Source of the DNA: Laguncularia racemosa
Taxonomy: Eukaryota > Streptophyta > Magnoliopsida > Myrtales > Combretaceae
Reading direction: 5' to 3'
NCBI GenBank assembly: GCA_037954665.1
Contig: JBBMOL010000304.1
Coordinates: forward strand, 62,001-126,000
DNA length: 64,000 nt
Below, one piece after another: positions 20,114 to 29,394 of this stretch. A program made the position numbers and the translations under genes. Below the pieces are notes generated by a model. That model did not search any database and was not told where the DNA came from. It was given only the letters and a program-made list of their open reading frames with translations. The first letter of the stretch is position 1. Each line of letters opens with the position of its first letter.

Positions 20114-21007
20114 TGATAGGAATCAAAATCCTACAAGACTTATCACTAGGCTAAGAGCCAAAGGATTACAAAATTTGGCGATGAGGATCATTTTTAAACA
20201 ATCCAATCCCAAAAATATTTGTATAATAACTTCTTTTCTATTACTTATTTGTAGTGTATTCCAGTAGGTATACTTGTTGGTTTTATAGCGCGATAGATAA
20301 ACTTGCTAAAGCTTAGCTCATGGGTTATTCATGGACCGACATAAACCAAAGAAGAACTGGTCTAACAAATTGTTTACTTGAATTGAAGAATCGGCTACTT
20401 GAAGACCATTTGTCTTTGTTGCTCATGAGAACCAACCATTTTTGTTTATTTTGTACTTGTAATTTTGATCTTTAGAACCGGCCACCTAGTGGCAATTTTG
20501 TAATTTTTTTTGTTTGTTTTACCTTACTAGGAGCAAGTACAAATACTTGCTAACTAGTTTTTAGGGAGCTTTTATTAATTTGATAAAATTCAAACACTTT
20601 GCCGTGTGAGAGTCACCTCTTGCTAGCATCTACTCTTATCAATTTCTTTGGAAATTGTGGCGAGTTTGGCATGGAATTCTTGTAAGTAATATCAAGATTT
20701 TCTAAGTTGCATCCTATTATTACTCATATGTAATATCTAGTGATAGTTGGTTGATTTTTCTACTTGTTCTTTCATGCTAAATTAGGGTTCATATTGCTAG
20801 GATTACAAGCCAATTTTAGAGATTGGAATTGCATTGTTATATGTAATTGATTGGTATTGGAATTCTCTTGTAATACTTCTAATTTGGTTCATGCCAATTG
20901 GGGATTTTGACTTCATTTTGTTCATCACACCATCTTAAGTCCAATTTGTGTGATTGTTTAATCATTTGTATCTTGTGCTTGTGAATTTGGAATTATCAAA
21001 CACATCA
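20114..21007 (+). repeat. 5' LTR of C1
   Basis: 894 bp, TGATAGG...ATCA, matching 28494-29394 and 53612-54514. It begins with the coding tail of pol as a non-functional copy. The promoter region reads GCAAGTACAAATACTTGC at about 20532-20550, a mutated form of the TATAAATA box seen in C2. Confidence 0.88.
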
Positions 21008-21302
21008 TATTTTGGTATCAAAGCAAGTTGTTTCTTACAATTAGAGTTCACGTGGCCATTGTTTATCATGCCATTTTTGTGAACTTAGTTTAGTTGAAAT
21101 GTTCAATTGGTTTGTGCTCATGTGCTTGGAATCTTAAGCACATCATAATGTTAGTATCACAGCAAGTCGTTTCATACAATTTGGGTTCACATGGCCATTG
21201 TTCATCATGCCATTTTTGTGAACTTGGTTTGGTTGAATTCTTTAACTGGTTTGTATTCATGTGCTTGGAATTTTAATTACATCATAATTTTGGTATCAAA
21301 GC
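21008..21302 (+). repeat. 139-bp tandem repeats carrying LTR-end/PBS junctions in C1
   Basis: TGGTATCAAAGC at 21013-21024 recurs as TTAGTATCACAGC at about 21151 and as TGGTATCAAAGC at 21291-21302, exactly 139 bp apart each time. Each unit includes a U5-like end (AAGCACATCATA) followed by the PBS. C2 has a single copy. Confidence 0.88.
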
Positions 21303-22241
21303 ATAGGATTTAAGAAAAGGGAATTGTGTGAGCTTCATTTGACAATTAGGGTTCTTGAAGTTGATTTCTTGATCCGAAATTGTTGAAGTGATTTATAGTA
21401 GTGATTGTGGAATTTGTTGCATTCTTGTTGGTGTTGTTGAAGTGGACTTGGAATACTTGTGGTAGCATTTTTTTCCTTGAACTTGCCTTCAGGAAGGAAG
21501 AGTTTTCCTTTGTGATCATCTAGGAAAAGTGGAAATTGAAACAAAGAAAAGTGAATTATGTGTTGGTGATTTCAGAAATTAAGGTTGTCATTTGCAAATT
21601 TTCAGATTTGTCTTGTGTGAGATTAAGGAAAATATTTGAAATTCAAATACCTTCTTTAAGTTGAAGAAGTTATTGTGTATTAGTTGATTGAATGATTATT
21701 TGAATTTGAATTTACTTCTTACCATTTGTGGAGAAGGTTGCATTATGAGTGGTATTTAAAATTGTTGCCGTGAAGTGTTGTGTGTGTTGAGGTGAGGAAG
21801 TGCTGCACGTGAAGTGGTGTTGTGGTTTGAAGGGAGTTGCACCATGATTGTGTTATGTATGTGTGGCAGTGTGAGTGTGTATTGAAGGGAATTGTAACTT
21901 GTTGTAAGTTTGTGTTATGAAGAAGGTGTTGCACATGAAGTAGAGGTGTATGTTTATGCCGTAATTAGAAAGAGAATCATAGTGGTTAAATTTGAATTTC
22001 AAAACAAGCATTAAAGTGTGGGAGTTATTATATATTGATGTCTAAACACTTGCTTAGTTGAATTCATTAACTTACCATTTGGAAGTGTTTAATTATTGTT
22101 CCACCGGTTGTTGCCATAATTGAAGTGTAGGAAAGTGTGTGATGCATTGGTTGCTTGATTGCACCGTGGGTGTGTAAGAGTGTGTTGTTGTAGTATGTGT
22201 GGTGATGTGTATTATTAGCTTGTTGAAGTTAGTAAGCAATA
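21303..22241 (+). other. Untranslated leader of C1, no gag
   Basis: Homologous to 54532-55735 of C2. There are many stops in all frames. It is rich in GTG/TTG words. No gag domain or zinc knuckle is found where gag would lie. Confidence 0.7.
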
Positions 22242-22834
22242 ATGTCAAGTGATTTGTATTTGTCTACTAATGTACTGTGTTGGGCTTTGACTTCTTTTAC
22301 AACTATTGACGATGAACAAAGAAAAAACTTGTTTCACACTTCTTGTAAGGTGCAAGGTAATTTGTGTGTCAATATTGTTGATGGCGATAGTTGTACTAAT
22401 GTTATGGCTGCCTCATTAGTATCGAAATTACAACTTATAACTACTCTACATTCAGAACCTTACAAATTACATTAGTTGAGTGAGCAAAGGAGTCTCTATG
22501 TAACCTAGAGAGCTAGGGTACCTTTTAGTATAGGAGATAAATATCATGATGAAATAGAATGTGACATTCTTCCCATATGTGCATCCCATATATTGCCTGG
22601 CAGGCTATGGTTGTATGATAGGGGGGTTTTACATGATGGCAATAGAAATACTTATATGTTCCAATAGGAGGGTAAACGTATAGTATTAAACCTTTTGTCA
22701 CCATCAAAGGCCCAAGAGGTGCAAAGACTAATAAGTTAACCATTAAAGGTCCCTGAAGTTCATGGTCAAATGAGTCAACCTTTAAAGGACCAAGCGATTT
22801 AGAAGCAGATGTTTCAATCATCAAAGGTCCAAAA
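22242..22834 (+). pseudogene. Aspartic protease of C1, broken, split by B2
   Basis: The first open part (22242-22475, 77 codons) has DEQRKNLFHTSCKVQGNLCV and the active-site segment IVDGDSCTNVMAASL, where the relatives C3 and B1 read DGGSCTN; the Gly-to-Asp change probably kills it. After a stop, 22515-22680 continues with GDKYHDEIECDILPICASHI, the second half of the domain. The frame is then cut by B2 at 22834 and its remainder resumes at 28179. Confidence 0.75.
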
Positions 22835-23687
22835 TGATGAGATCCATGATGAGAGCCAAGCCGGAAGAAGAAATGTGGATCCTCTTGAAGTGCCGCCTGG
22901 ACCGATCACAAGAAATCGAGCGAAATGATTCAAGGAAGCACTTAACGGGTTGATAAAGGATGTCCATGAAGCCGGAAAGGATTGGAGTAATCATGAAGTT
23001 GGAACGGATTGGAACAACCATGGGAAGACCCTTGCTCTTATACAAGTCACACCAGATACAGGTTAAAGAGGGCATATACTTTCAAGGCATGGCCGTGTAG
23101 GAATTCCAAGATTGCACAAAATCATACACGGTTAGACACACGGCTAAAAGGCACGGCCGTGTATGGAGTCAAGAAAATCCACAGAAAGATACACATCTAG
23201 AAGTACACGGCCGTGTATCTCTTTAAGGCCGGCTCAAGGCCGCCGGCCTTCAATCTAACGCCGCCGGCCTTCATGGCTACATCACCGACCTTTATTGTTC
23301 TGTCTTGTGTTTTTTACGCAACTTATCGAAGCTACTTCGTTTTGGGCTTGTTTTTTCACGAATTGTAACCTTAATATAAAAGCTCCTAGGATTTAGAATA
23401 GACATAACATAGAATTTACATCTTTGAACATTAAACACTTTTGAGAGGCACCTCTCTTGGTTCTTCAAGAACTAAATCGAACTTATCGGATTGATTTCCG
23501 TTGCGTTCATCCCGACTTATCAATCAGTCTTCCATCCCGATTGTGGCGTCTTCACTTTTATACCAAGGTTCTTGTCTCGCTTATAGACAACGGGTCGCGG
23601 TTTCCACTTTAGGTGTTTGGGCGTCTTAAGCAACGAATTTCCGAACATATTAGTATTGGGTTTCGTCACGGGTTGGCGTGGTTCGTA
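22835..23687 (+). repeat. 5' LTR of B2
   Basis: 853 bp starting TGATGAGATCC. The last three bases (TCA) are missing next to the PBS compared with the 3' LTR. It contains the coding tail of pol (about 22840-23064), GC-rich palindromes at 23090-23280 and a TATAAAAG box at 23375. Confidence 0.93.
23375..23382 (+). promoter_or_regulatory. TATA box in B2 5' LTR
   Basis: TATAAAAG, also conserved in the 3' LTR at 27858-27865. It is the likely core promoter of the element, with the start expected shortly downstream. Confidence 0.6.
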
Positions 23688-23690
23688 GTT

Positions 23691-23702
23691 TGGTATCAAA
23701 GC
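23691..23702 (+). promoter_or_regulatory. Primer binding site of B2
   Basis: TGGTATCAAAGC, the tRNA-iMet-type PBS with one change from TGGTATCAGAGC, three bases after the LTR. Confidence 0.85.
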
Positions 23703-23738
23703 TTAGGTTTGTCAAAACATCAAGTTCGGTTGAGGAAG

Positions 23739-24200
23739 GTAATATCAAAAACCCTAACTCCAATCGGTCATATCAATTATCGTATTCAATTTCGTAGTAT
23801 TGATTGTCTTTTGATAGTGTAATATCAACTAGGCGATTGTTACAAAACAAAAAAAAAAAAAGAGAGTAAAATTCATGACAAAAAAAAAGGAAGAGAAAAG
23901 AAAAGAAAAGAAAAACGTGATCAAGAGCAACAACCAAGACCAAAAAAAAAAATTCGGATAGAAAAATAGAGGAAAATTTACGAACCCTAGAGTTGTTTTG
24001 AATTCTACGAAAGGAAATTGGTGTAGTTCGGGTTAGTTCCAAGAGAATTGAGACGAAGAAATTGGCTAGTTGATATCATTGTTGTTTGTGAGAATACACG
24101 AGTGACTGTGTGATATCATCATTTGAGCGAAACACGTAAGGGAGTGTATCGTGAGGTTTAATTATATATATATTTTTGTTAATACTAATCTTTTTTGCAG
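23739..24200 (+). other. Possible leader intron of B2
   Basis: Donor-like GAGGAAG|GTAATATC and acceptor-like TTTTTTGCAG|GGACT six bases before the gag ATG at 24206. Both signals are kept in B1 (8958-9373). The intervening 462 bp is A-rich and non-coding. Confidence 0.3.
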
Positions 24201-24205
24201 GGACT

Positions 24206-25249
24206 ATGTCGAGACAGCATTCTCCTGAAGGTGAGAGGGGAAGGTTTGATGCTAGGTTAGTAATTGAGGCGTTGAGGGGTGAAATGAAGAGGATGTTCCA
24301 AGAGGGAATGGAACAAATTCATGAGACGGTAGAGCAAAGACTAGAGCAATCCACAAATGTATTCCAAGGGCATAAGAGGGAGAGTCGTTCTAGGAGAGTA
24401 CCGAGGGGTGGAGATGAAATGACGGATGATGACTTTGATGAGCCTTTTGTTGGGAGTTATAGAGGATATAGTGGTTGGAATAAAGGAACTAGAGATTGGG
24501 AAGATAGAGGAGATAGGAATAGAGAGGATAATCAATTGAGTAGCATAAAGATGAAGATTCCTGCTTTCCAAAGGAAGAATGATCCCAAGGCGCACTTAGA
24601 GTGGGAGAAAAAGGTGGAGATGGTGTTTGATTGTCACAACTATAGTGGGAGAAAGAAAGTAAAACTTTCTGCTATTGCATTTTCGGATTATGCTATAGTG
24701 TGGTGGGATCAATTAATGTTGAATAGAAGGAGGAGTGGCGAGCCACTTATTGAGTCTTGGGAAGAGATGAAAAGAGTGATGAAGAAGCGGTTTGTGCCTG
24801 CGTATTACTATCATGAATTGCACAACAAGTTGCAAACTCTGTGGCAGGGAAGCCGAAGTGTAGATGAGTATTTCAAGGAGATGGAAGTCACTATGATTAG
24901 GGTGAATGTAGAGGAGGATAGAGAGGCTACAATGGCTAAGTTTCTTGTTGGGTTGAATAGAGAAATCCAAAATGTGGTTGAATTGCAGCATTATGTAGAA
25001 TTGGGGGTTATGGTTCACATGGCTATAAAGGTTGAGAACCAGCATAAGATGAGAGGTAGTAGTAATGCACGGTTTCAACAGGGTAATGGTTCATCCACTT
25101 GGAAGACTAATCAGTGGAAGAAGGAAGAAAAGCCTTTACCCACCAAACCAAAAGGGGAGCTGAGGCAAGCAGGTTCTACTCCTGGTAACCAAGGTAACCC
25201 TGATTCTTCTACTTCTAGAAATCATGACATTAGATGTTTTAAATGCTAA
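24206..25249 (+). CDS. Gag of B2
   Basis: 347 codons from ATG 24206 (MSRQHSPEGERGRFDARLVI), the start conserved in B1. It has a basic N-terminus, a helix MKRMFQEGMEQIHETVEQRL, then the gag core DPKAHLEWEKKVEMVFDCHN, WWDQLMLNRRRSG, YHELHNKLQTLWQGSRSVDE and FLVGLNREIQNVVELQHYVE, and a Lys/Pro-rich region. The frame ends at TAA inside the zinc knuckle (CFKC-stop-GRGHIASQC); B1 has Gln there. It otherwise resembles a full gag that would form particles. Gag from a copy like this could act in trans for the gag-less C elements, which is speculation. Confidence 0.9.
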   Translation: MSRQHSPEGERGRFDARLVIEALRGEMKRMFQEGMEQIHETVEQRLEQSTNVFQGHKRESRSRRVPRGGDEMTDDDFDEPFVGSYRGYSGWNKGTRDWEDRGDRNREDNQLSSIKMKIPAFQRKNDPKAHLEWEKKVEMVFDCHNYSGRKKVKLSAIAFSDYAIVWWDQLMLNRRRSGEPLIESWEEMKRVMKKRFVPAYYYHELHNKLQTLWQGSRSVDEYFKEMEVTMIRVNVEEDREATMAKFLVGLNREIQNVVELQHYVELGVMVHMAIKVENQHKMRGSSNARFQQGNGSSTWKTNQWKKEEKPLPTKPKGELRQAGSTPGNQGNPDSSTSRNHDIRCFKC

Positions 25250-25288
25250 GGTAGAGGCCATATTGCTAGTCAATGTCCAAATAGGCGT

Positions 25289-25963
25289 GTGATGATTTTG
25301 CGTGATGATGGAGAGTATGAGACTGAGGGGGGTAGTGAAGAAGATGATATGCCTCCATTAGAGGATGCTAGTGATGATGAGGAGCCTGCAATAGGGAGGT
25401 TAGTGGCAGTAGTGAAGCGAGCGTTGAATGTGCAAGTGAAGGAAGAAGAGGAGGTGCAAAGAGAGAATATATTTCATACTAAATGTTATCTAGGAGATCA
25501 TATTTGCAGCTTGATCATTGATGGAGGAAGTTGCACTAATGTAGTGAGCAATTTTATTATTGAGAGGCTGGGGCTCAAAACTGTTAGACACCCTAGTCCA
25601 TATAAATTGCAGTGGTTGAATGATAGTGGAGAGACTAAGGTAAGTAAGCAAGCATTGATTGGTTTTCGCATTGGTAGGTATGAGGATGAGGTGTTATGTG
25701 ATGTAGTGCCAATGCAAGCATATCATGTGTTGTTGGGGAGGCCATGGCAATTTGATAGGAAGGTTGTTCATGATGGCTTTTCTAACAAGTATACGCTTGT
25801 TCACCAAGGGAAAAGTTTTAACCTTAAACCTTTAACACCCAAACAAGTGTATGAGGACCAGTTGCAGCTACAACAGTCTTTTAGAAAACATAAGGTGAGT
25901 GAAAAGCAGAGTGAGTGTGAGAGAGCAAAAGACAATGAGAAGAAAAAGGAATATAAAAGTTAA
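25289..25963 (+). CDS. Aspartic protease of B2
   Basis: 224 codons with an acidic N-terminus, then VQRENIFHTKCYLGDHICSL, the active-site segment LIIDGGSCTNVVSNFIIERL, the flap region KLQWLNDSGETKVSKQALIG and the second strand DVVPMQAYHVLLGRPWQFDR. The domain appears complete. The C-terminal extension is Lys/Glu/Ser-rich and the frame ends in TAA. The DGG active site is shared with B1. This is the best preserved protease in the window. Confidence 0.88.
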   Translation: MMILRDDGEYETEGGSEEDDMPPLEDASDDEEPAIGRLVAVVKRALNVQVKEEEEVQRENIFHTKCYLGDHICSLIIDGGSCTNVVSNFIIERLGLKTVRHPSPYKLQWLNDSGETKVSKQALIGFRIGRYEDEVLCDVVPMQAYHVLLGRPWQFDRKVVHDGFSNKYTLVHQGKSFNLKPLTPKQVYEDQLQLQQSFRKHKVSEKQSECERAKDNEKKKEYKS

Positions 25964-25999
25964 GATCAAAAGGAAAAGGAGAGGAAGGCTGGAAAGAGT

Positions 26000-26245
26000 G
26001 TGAGAGGCCAAGTTGAAAGGGGATCAACTTTGGTGGTGAGTGAAAAGGAGAGGGCAGCCTTGCAAAAGGAGAGTTGTGTGGCAAGAGCGAGTGTAGTAAG
26101 GAGAGCGTTAGTGATGAGGCAACCTATGTTGTTTCTGGTTTTTAAAGAAACATGTTTGACTACTAACGAATTATCTGATGCTTTGCCTAGTGTGGTTGTG
26201 TCTCTTGTGCAGAATTTTGAAAATGTCTTTCCGAAGGAACTCTAA
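26000..26245 (+). CDS. Linker between protease and RT of B2, shortened
   Basis: 81 codons: a basic stretch, then ELSDALPSVVVSLVQNFENV and FPKEL, ending at TAA (26243-26245). Compared with B1 about 38 codons are missing in frame between FPE and KEL, which removes the GLPPIRGTEHQIDL segment. Short identity around AAGGAACT at the join suggests a microhomology deletion. The TAA is the same one that ends the B1 linker. Confidence 0.7.
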   Translation: MRGQVERGSTLVVSEKERAALQKESCVARASVVRRALVMRQPMLFLVFKETCLTTNELSDALPSVVVSLVQNFENVFPKEL

Positions 26246-26263
26246 AGGCAGGTAAATGAGTTA

Positions 26264-27082
26264 ATGGAGAAGGGATACGTGAGAGAAGGCATGAGTCCAT
26301 GTGCAGTGCCTAAGAAGGATGGGACATGGAGAATGTGTGTTGACTGCCGTGCCATCAACAACCTTACGGTAAAGTATCGTCATCCCATTCCTTGTTTAGA
26401 TGACTTCTTAGATTGGTTATATGAGTATAGTGTCATTCCTCGTGAGCCATGGATAAACATGTCCATAGATTTTGTGTTAGGATTATCTAGGCCTAAGCAT
26501 GGTCGAGATTCTAATTTTGTGGTTGTGGATAGGATTTTTAAAATGGTTCATTTCATTCCTTGTCATAAAACTGATGATGCTATACACATTGTTGATTTGT
26601 TCTTTAGAAAGGTAGTGCGTCCGTATGGTATACCTAGAAGCATTGTTAGTGATCGAGATGAGAAATTTTTGAGTCATTTTTGGAGAGTATTGTGGGAAAA
26701 GTTGGGAACTAAACGGATGTTTTCAACTATCTGTCACCCACAAATTGATGTGGTTAATAGGACTTTAATTCAATTGTTAGGGGCAATCATAGAGAAGAAC
26801 ATTAGGACTTGGAATTATTGTTTACCATTTGTGGAGTTTGCATATAACAGGGCTTTATATAGCACTACTCATTGTTCACCATTTGAGATTGTGTATGGTT
26901 TTGACCCATTGGTTTCTATTTATTTATTGCCATTTCCACTTAACAAGTCTATGAGTTTTGATGCTGATTCTAAAGCAGATTTCGTGAGAAAGCTACATGC
27001 ACAAGTAAAGATTAGGATTGTAAAACAAAATGCCAGGGTCGCTTCAAGGGTGAACAAGGACAGGAGACCTAAGATTTTTTAG
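26264..27082 (+). CDS. Deletion fusion: RT N-terminus joined to integrase core (B2)
   Basis: 272 codons. The first 44 or so are RT (KKDGTWRMCVDCRAINNLTV, YRHPIPCLDD). The frame then passes directly into integrase at about 26400-26415 (IPREPWINMSIDFVLGLSRP), followed by IVSDRDEKFLSHFWRVLWEK and FVEFAYNRALYSTTHCSPFE. The RT palm with YFDD, RNase H and the zinc-binding domain, about 1.4 kb in B1, are absent. The integrase catalytic Glu region reads QIDVVNRTL where B1 has QTEVVNRTL, so that Glu is lost too. The frame remained open across the join. Confidence 0.88.
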   Translation: MEKGYVREGMSPCAVPKKDGTWRMCVDCRAINNLTVKYRHPIPCLDDFLDWLYEYSVIPREPWINMSIDFVLGLSRPKHGRDSNFVVVDRIFKMVHFIPCHKTDDAIHIVDLFFRKVVRPYGIPRSIVSDRDEKFLSHFWRVLWEKLGTKRMFSTICHPQIDVVNRTLIQLLGAIIEKNIRTWNYCLPFVEFAYNRALYSTTHCSPFEIVYGFDPLVSIYLLPFPLNKSMSFDADSKADFVRKLHAQVKIRIVKQNARVASRVNKDRRPKIF

Positions 27083-27174
27083 CCTGGAGATTGGGTTTGG
27101 GTGCATTTTTGCAAGGAGAGTTTTCCATTGCAGAGGAGATCCAAGTTGAACCCTAGGGAGACGGTCCATTTCCG

Positions 27175-27549
27175 ATGCTTGAGAAAATCAATGATAATGT
27201 TTATAAGAAAAATTTACCAGGTGAGTATCCAGTAAGTGTCACATTTTATGTTACTGATCTAAGTCCATTTGATGCGGGAAATGATTTGAGGACAAGTCCT
27301 TTTCAAGAGGAGGGGAATGATGAGATCCATGATGAGAGCCAAGCCGGAAGAAGAAATGTGGATCCTCTTGAAGTGCCGCCTGGACTGATCACAAGAAATC
27401 GAGCGAAACGATTTAAGGAAGCACTTAACGGGTTGATAAAGGATGTCCATGAAACCAGAAAGGATTGGAGCAATCATGAAGTTGGAACGGATTGGAATAA
27501 CCATGGGAAGACCCTTGCTCTTATACAAGTCACACCGGACACGGGTTGA
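27175..27549 (+). CDS. Integrase C-terminal module and pol tail of B2, overlapping the 3' LTR
   Basis: 124 codons: MLEKINDNVYKKNLPGEYPV (GPF/Y-type module), VTDLSPFDAGNDLRTSPFQE, then the LTR-encoded EVPPGLITRNRAKRFKEALN tail. The segment 27083-27174, with PGDWVWVHFCKESF, lies in another frame, showing a frameshift. There is no chromodomain. The final stop is 230 bp inside the LTR. Confidence 0.82.
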   Translation: MLEKINDNVYKKNLPGEYPVSVTFYVTDLSPFDAGNDLRTSPFQEEGNDEIHDESQAGRRNVDPLEVPPGLITRNRAKRFKEALNGLIKDVHETRKDWSNHEVGTDWNNHGKTLALIQVTPDTG

Positions 27550-28173
27550 AGAGGGCGTGTACTTTCAAGGCACGGCCGTGTAGGAATTCCAAGATTGCAC
27601 AGAATCATACACGGCTAAACACACGACTAAAAGGCACGGTCGTATATGGAGTCAAGAAAATCCATAGAAAGATACACGTCTAGAAGTACACGGTCGTGTA
27701 TCTCTTCAAGGCCAACTCAAGGCCGCCGGCCTTCAATCCAACGCCACCGGCCTTCATGGCTACACTGCCGGCCTTTATTGTTTTGTCTTGTTTTTTTTAC
27801 GCAACTTATCTAAGCTACGTCGTTTTGGGCTTGTATTTTCACAAATTGTAACCCTAGTATAAAAGCTCCTAGGGTTTAGAATAGACATAACATAGAATTT
27901 ACATCTTTGAACATTAAACACTTTTGAGAGGCACCTCTCTTGGTTCTTCAAGAACTAAATCGAACTTATCGGATTGATTTCCGTGGCGTTCATCCCGACT
28001 TATCAATTGGTCTTCCATCCCGATTGTAGCGTCTTCGCTTTTATACCAAGGTTCTTGTCTCGCTTATAGACAACGGGTCACGGTTTCCACTTTAGGTGTT
28101 TGGGCGTCTTAAGCAACGAATTTCCGAACGTATTGGTATTGGGTTTCGTCATGGGTTGGCGTGGTTCGTATCA
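27318..28173 (+). repeat. 3' LTR of B2
   Basis: 856 bp, TGATGAG...GTATCA, preceded by the polypurine tract AAGAGGAGGGGAA at about 27305-27317. It carries a TATAAAAG box at 27858-27865 and palindromes at about 27570-27780. Confidence 0.93.
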
Positions 28174-28178
28174 CAAAA

Positions 28179-28493
28179 GGTTCAGGGGCAGATGAGTAAA
28201 CCATCAGAGGGCAAAGAGGTTCAAAGACATATAAGTGAAACAAGGAAGAAAAAGACATTATTGGTAGGGCAATTTGTGTTAGGGGAGGCCATAGCGGATG
28301 ATAGACCATTATATGTGTTGCAGATGAGATATATCTTAGAGATGGAGGGGCGAGAGCAACTACCCCCCATGGTATCTTAGGTACTAGGAGATTGTAGTGA
28401 TATTTTTACAAATAACTTGCTAAGAGGATACAGAGTCTCTATTGCATTTAGCCCATCAGATTTGAGGAGAAATCTTCTTAAGGCCCGAGGAGA
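28179..28493 (+). pseudogene. Remainder of C1 pol: linker joined to the pol tail
   Basis: Resumes after B2 with SEGKEVQRHISETRKKKTLL and a segment (GQFVLGEAIADDRPLYVLQM) that matches the protease-RT linker of C3, then a stop and VLGDCSDIFTNNLLRGYRVS. At LLRGY the sequence jumps straight to the end of integrase (FSPSDLRRNLL). RT, RNase H and the integrase core are absent. The last part (28417-28647) reads on into the 3' LTR. Confidence 0.75.
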
Positions 28494-29394
28494 TGATAGG
28501 AATCAAAATCCTATAGGACCTATCACTAGGGCAAGAAGCAAAGGGTTACAAAATTTAGTGATAAGGGTCCTTTTTGAACAATCTAACCCTAAAAATATTT
28601 GTTTAGTAATTTCTTTTCTATTACATATTTGTTGTGCATTCCAGTAGGTACGTTTGTTGGTTTTTACAGGATGGTAGATAAACTCGCTAAAGCTTAGTTT
28701 TTAGGTTATTCATGGACCTACATAAGTCAAAGAAAAACTGGTCTACAATATGTTCAATTGAAGTGAAGAACCAGCCACTTAAAGATCATTTGTACTTGTA
28801 ATTTGTTAATTTAAAATTGGTCACTTGTTGGTTATATTTGTAATTGTGCTTTTGGGAATCGGCTACTTAAGTGGCATCTTTGTAATTTTTGATGTGTTTT
28901 TACCCTAATAGGAGCAAGTATAAATACTTGTTAACTAGGATTTTTTAGGAGCTTTTGACATTTTGAAAAATACACTTTGTTGCCATGAGAGACATCCTCT
29001 TGCATGCATCTACTCTTATTAATTTCTTAAGAAATTGTGGCGAGTTTGGCTTAGGAATTCTTGTGTGTTATATCAAGATTTTCTAAGTTGCATCCGATTA
29101 TTGCTAGTGATCAATATCTAGTTATAATTGGTTCATCTTCTTATGTGTTCTTTTCACGCTAAATTAGGGTTCATGTATTGCTAGGATTACAAGCTAATTA
29201 TAAAGATTGGAATTGCATTGTTCCTTTGTAATTGATTGGTATTGGAATTCTCTTGTAGTACTTCTAATTTGGTTTACACCATTTGAGATTGTTTATCCTT
29301 TAATTCATGCCAATTTTGAGTCCAATTAATTATTTTTGTGATTGATTAACCATTTATATCTTGTGCTTATGAATTTGGATTCTTAAGCACATCA
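28494..29394 (+). repeat. 3' LTR of C1, coding the pol tail
   Basis: 901 bp, TGATAGG...ATCA. Its first 154 bp continue the pol frame (DDRNQNPIGPITRARSKGLQ ... CCAFQ-stop at 28647), a CRM-like C-terminal tail. Confidence 0.9.

Larger units (their letters stand above)
22835..28173 (+). mobile_element. Ty3/gypsy retrotransposon B2, internally deleted, nested in C1
   Basis: Same family as B1. LTRs at 22835-23687 and 27318-28173 are flanked by perfect TSD CAAAA (22830-22834, 28174-28178). The internal region is about 3.6 kb against about 5.1 kb in B1 because of two in-element deletions in pol. It encodes gag, protease and a fused RT-start/integrase fragment. It is non-autonomous. Confidence 0.95.
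20114..29394 (+). mobile_element. Ty3/gypsy derivative C1, gag-less and lacking RT to integrase, interrupted by B2
   Basis: LTRs at 20114-21007 and 28494-29394 share the ends TGATAGGAATC...CACATCA. Flanking 5-mers TATGT (20109-20113) and TTTGT (29395-29399) differ by one base, consistent with an aged TSD. Without nested B2 and its TSD (5344 bp) it is about 3.9 kb. It codes only protease remnants and the pol C-terminal tail. The PBS is next to the 5' LTR. C2 has the same architecture. Confidence 0.85.
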
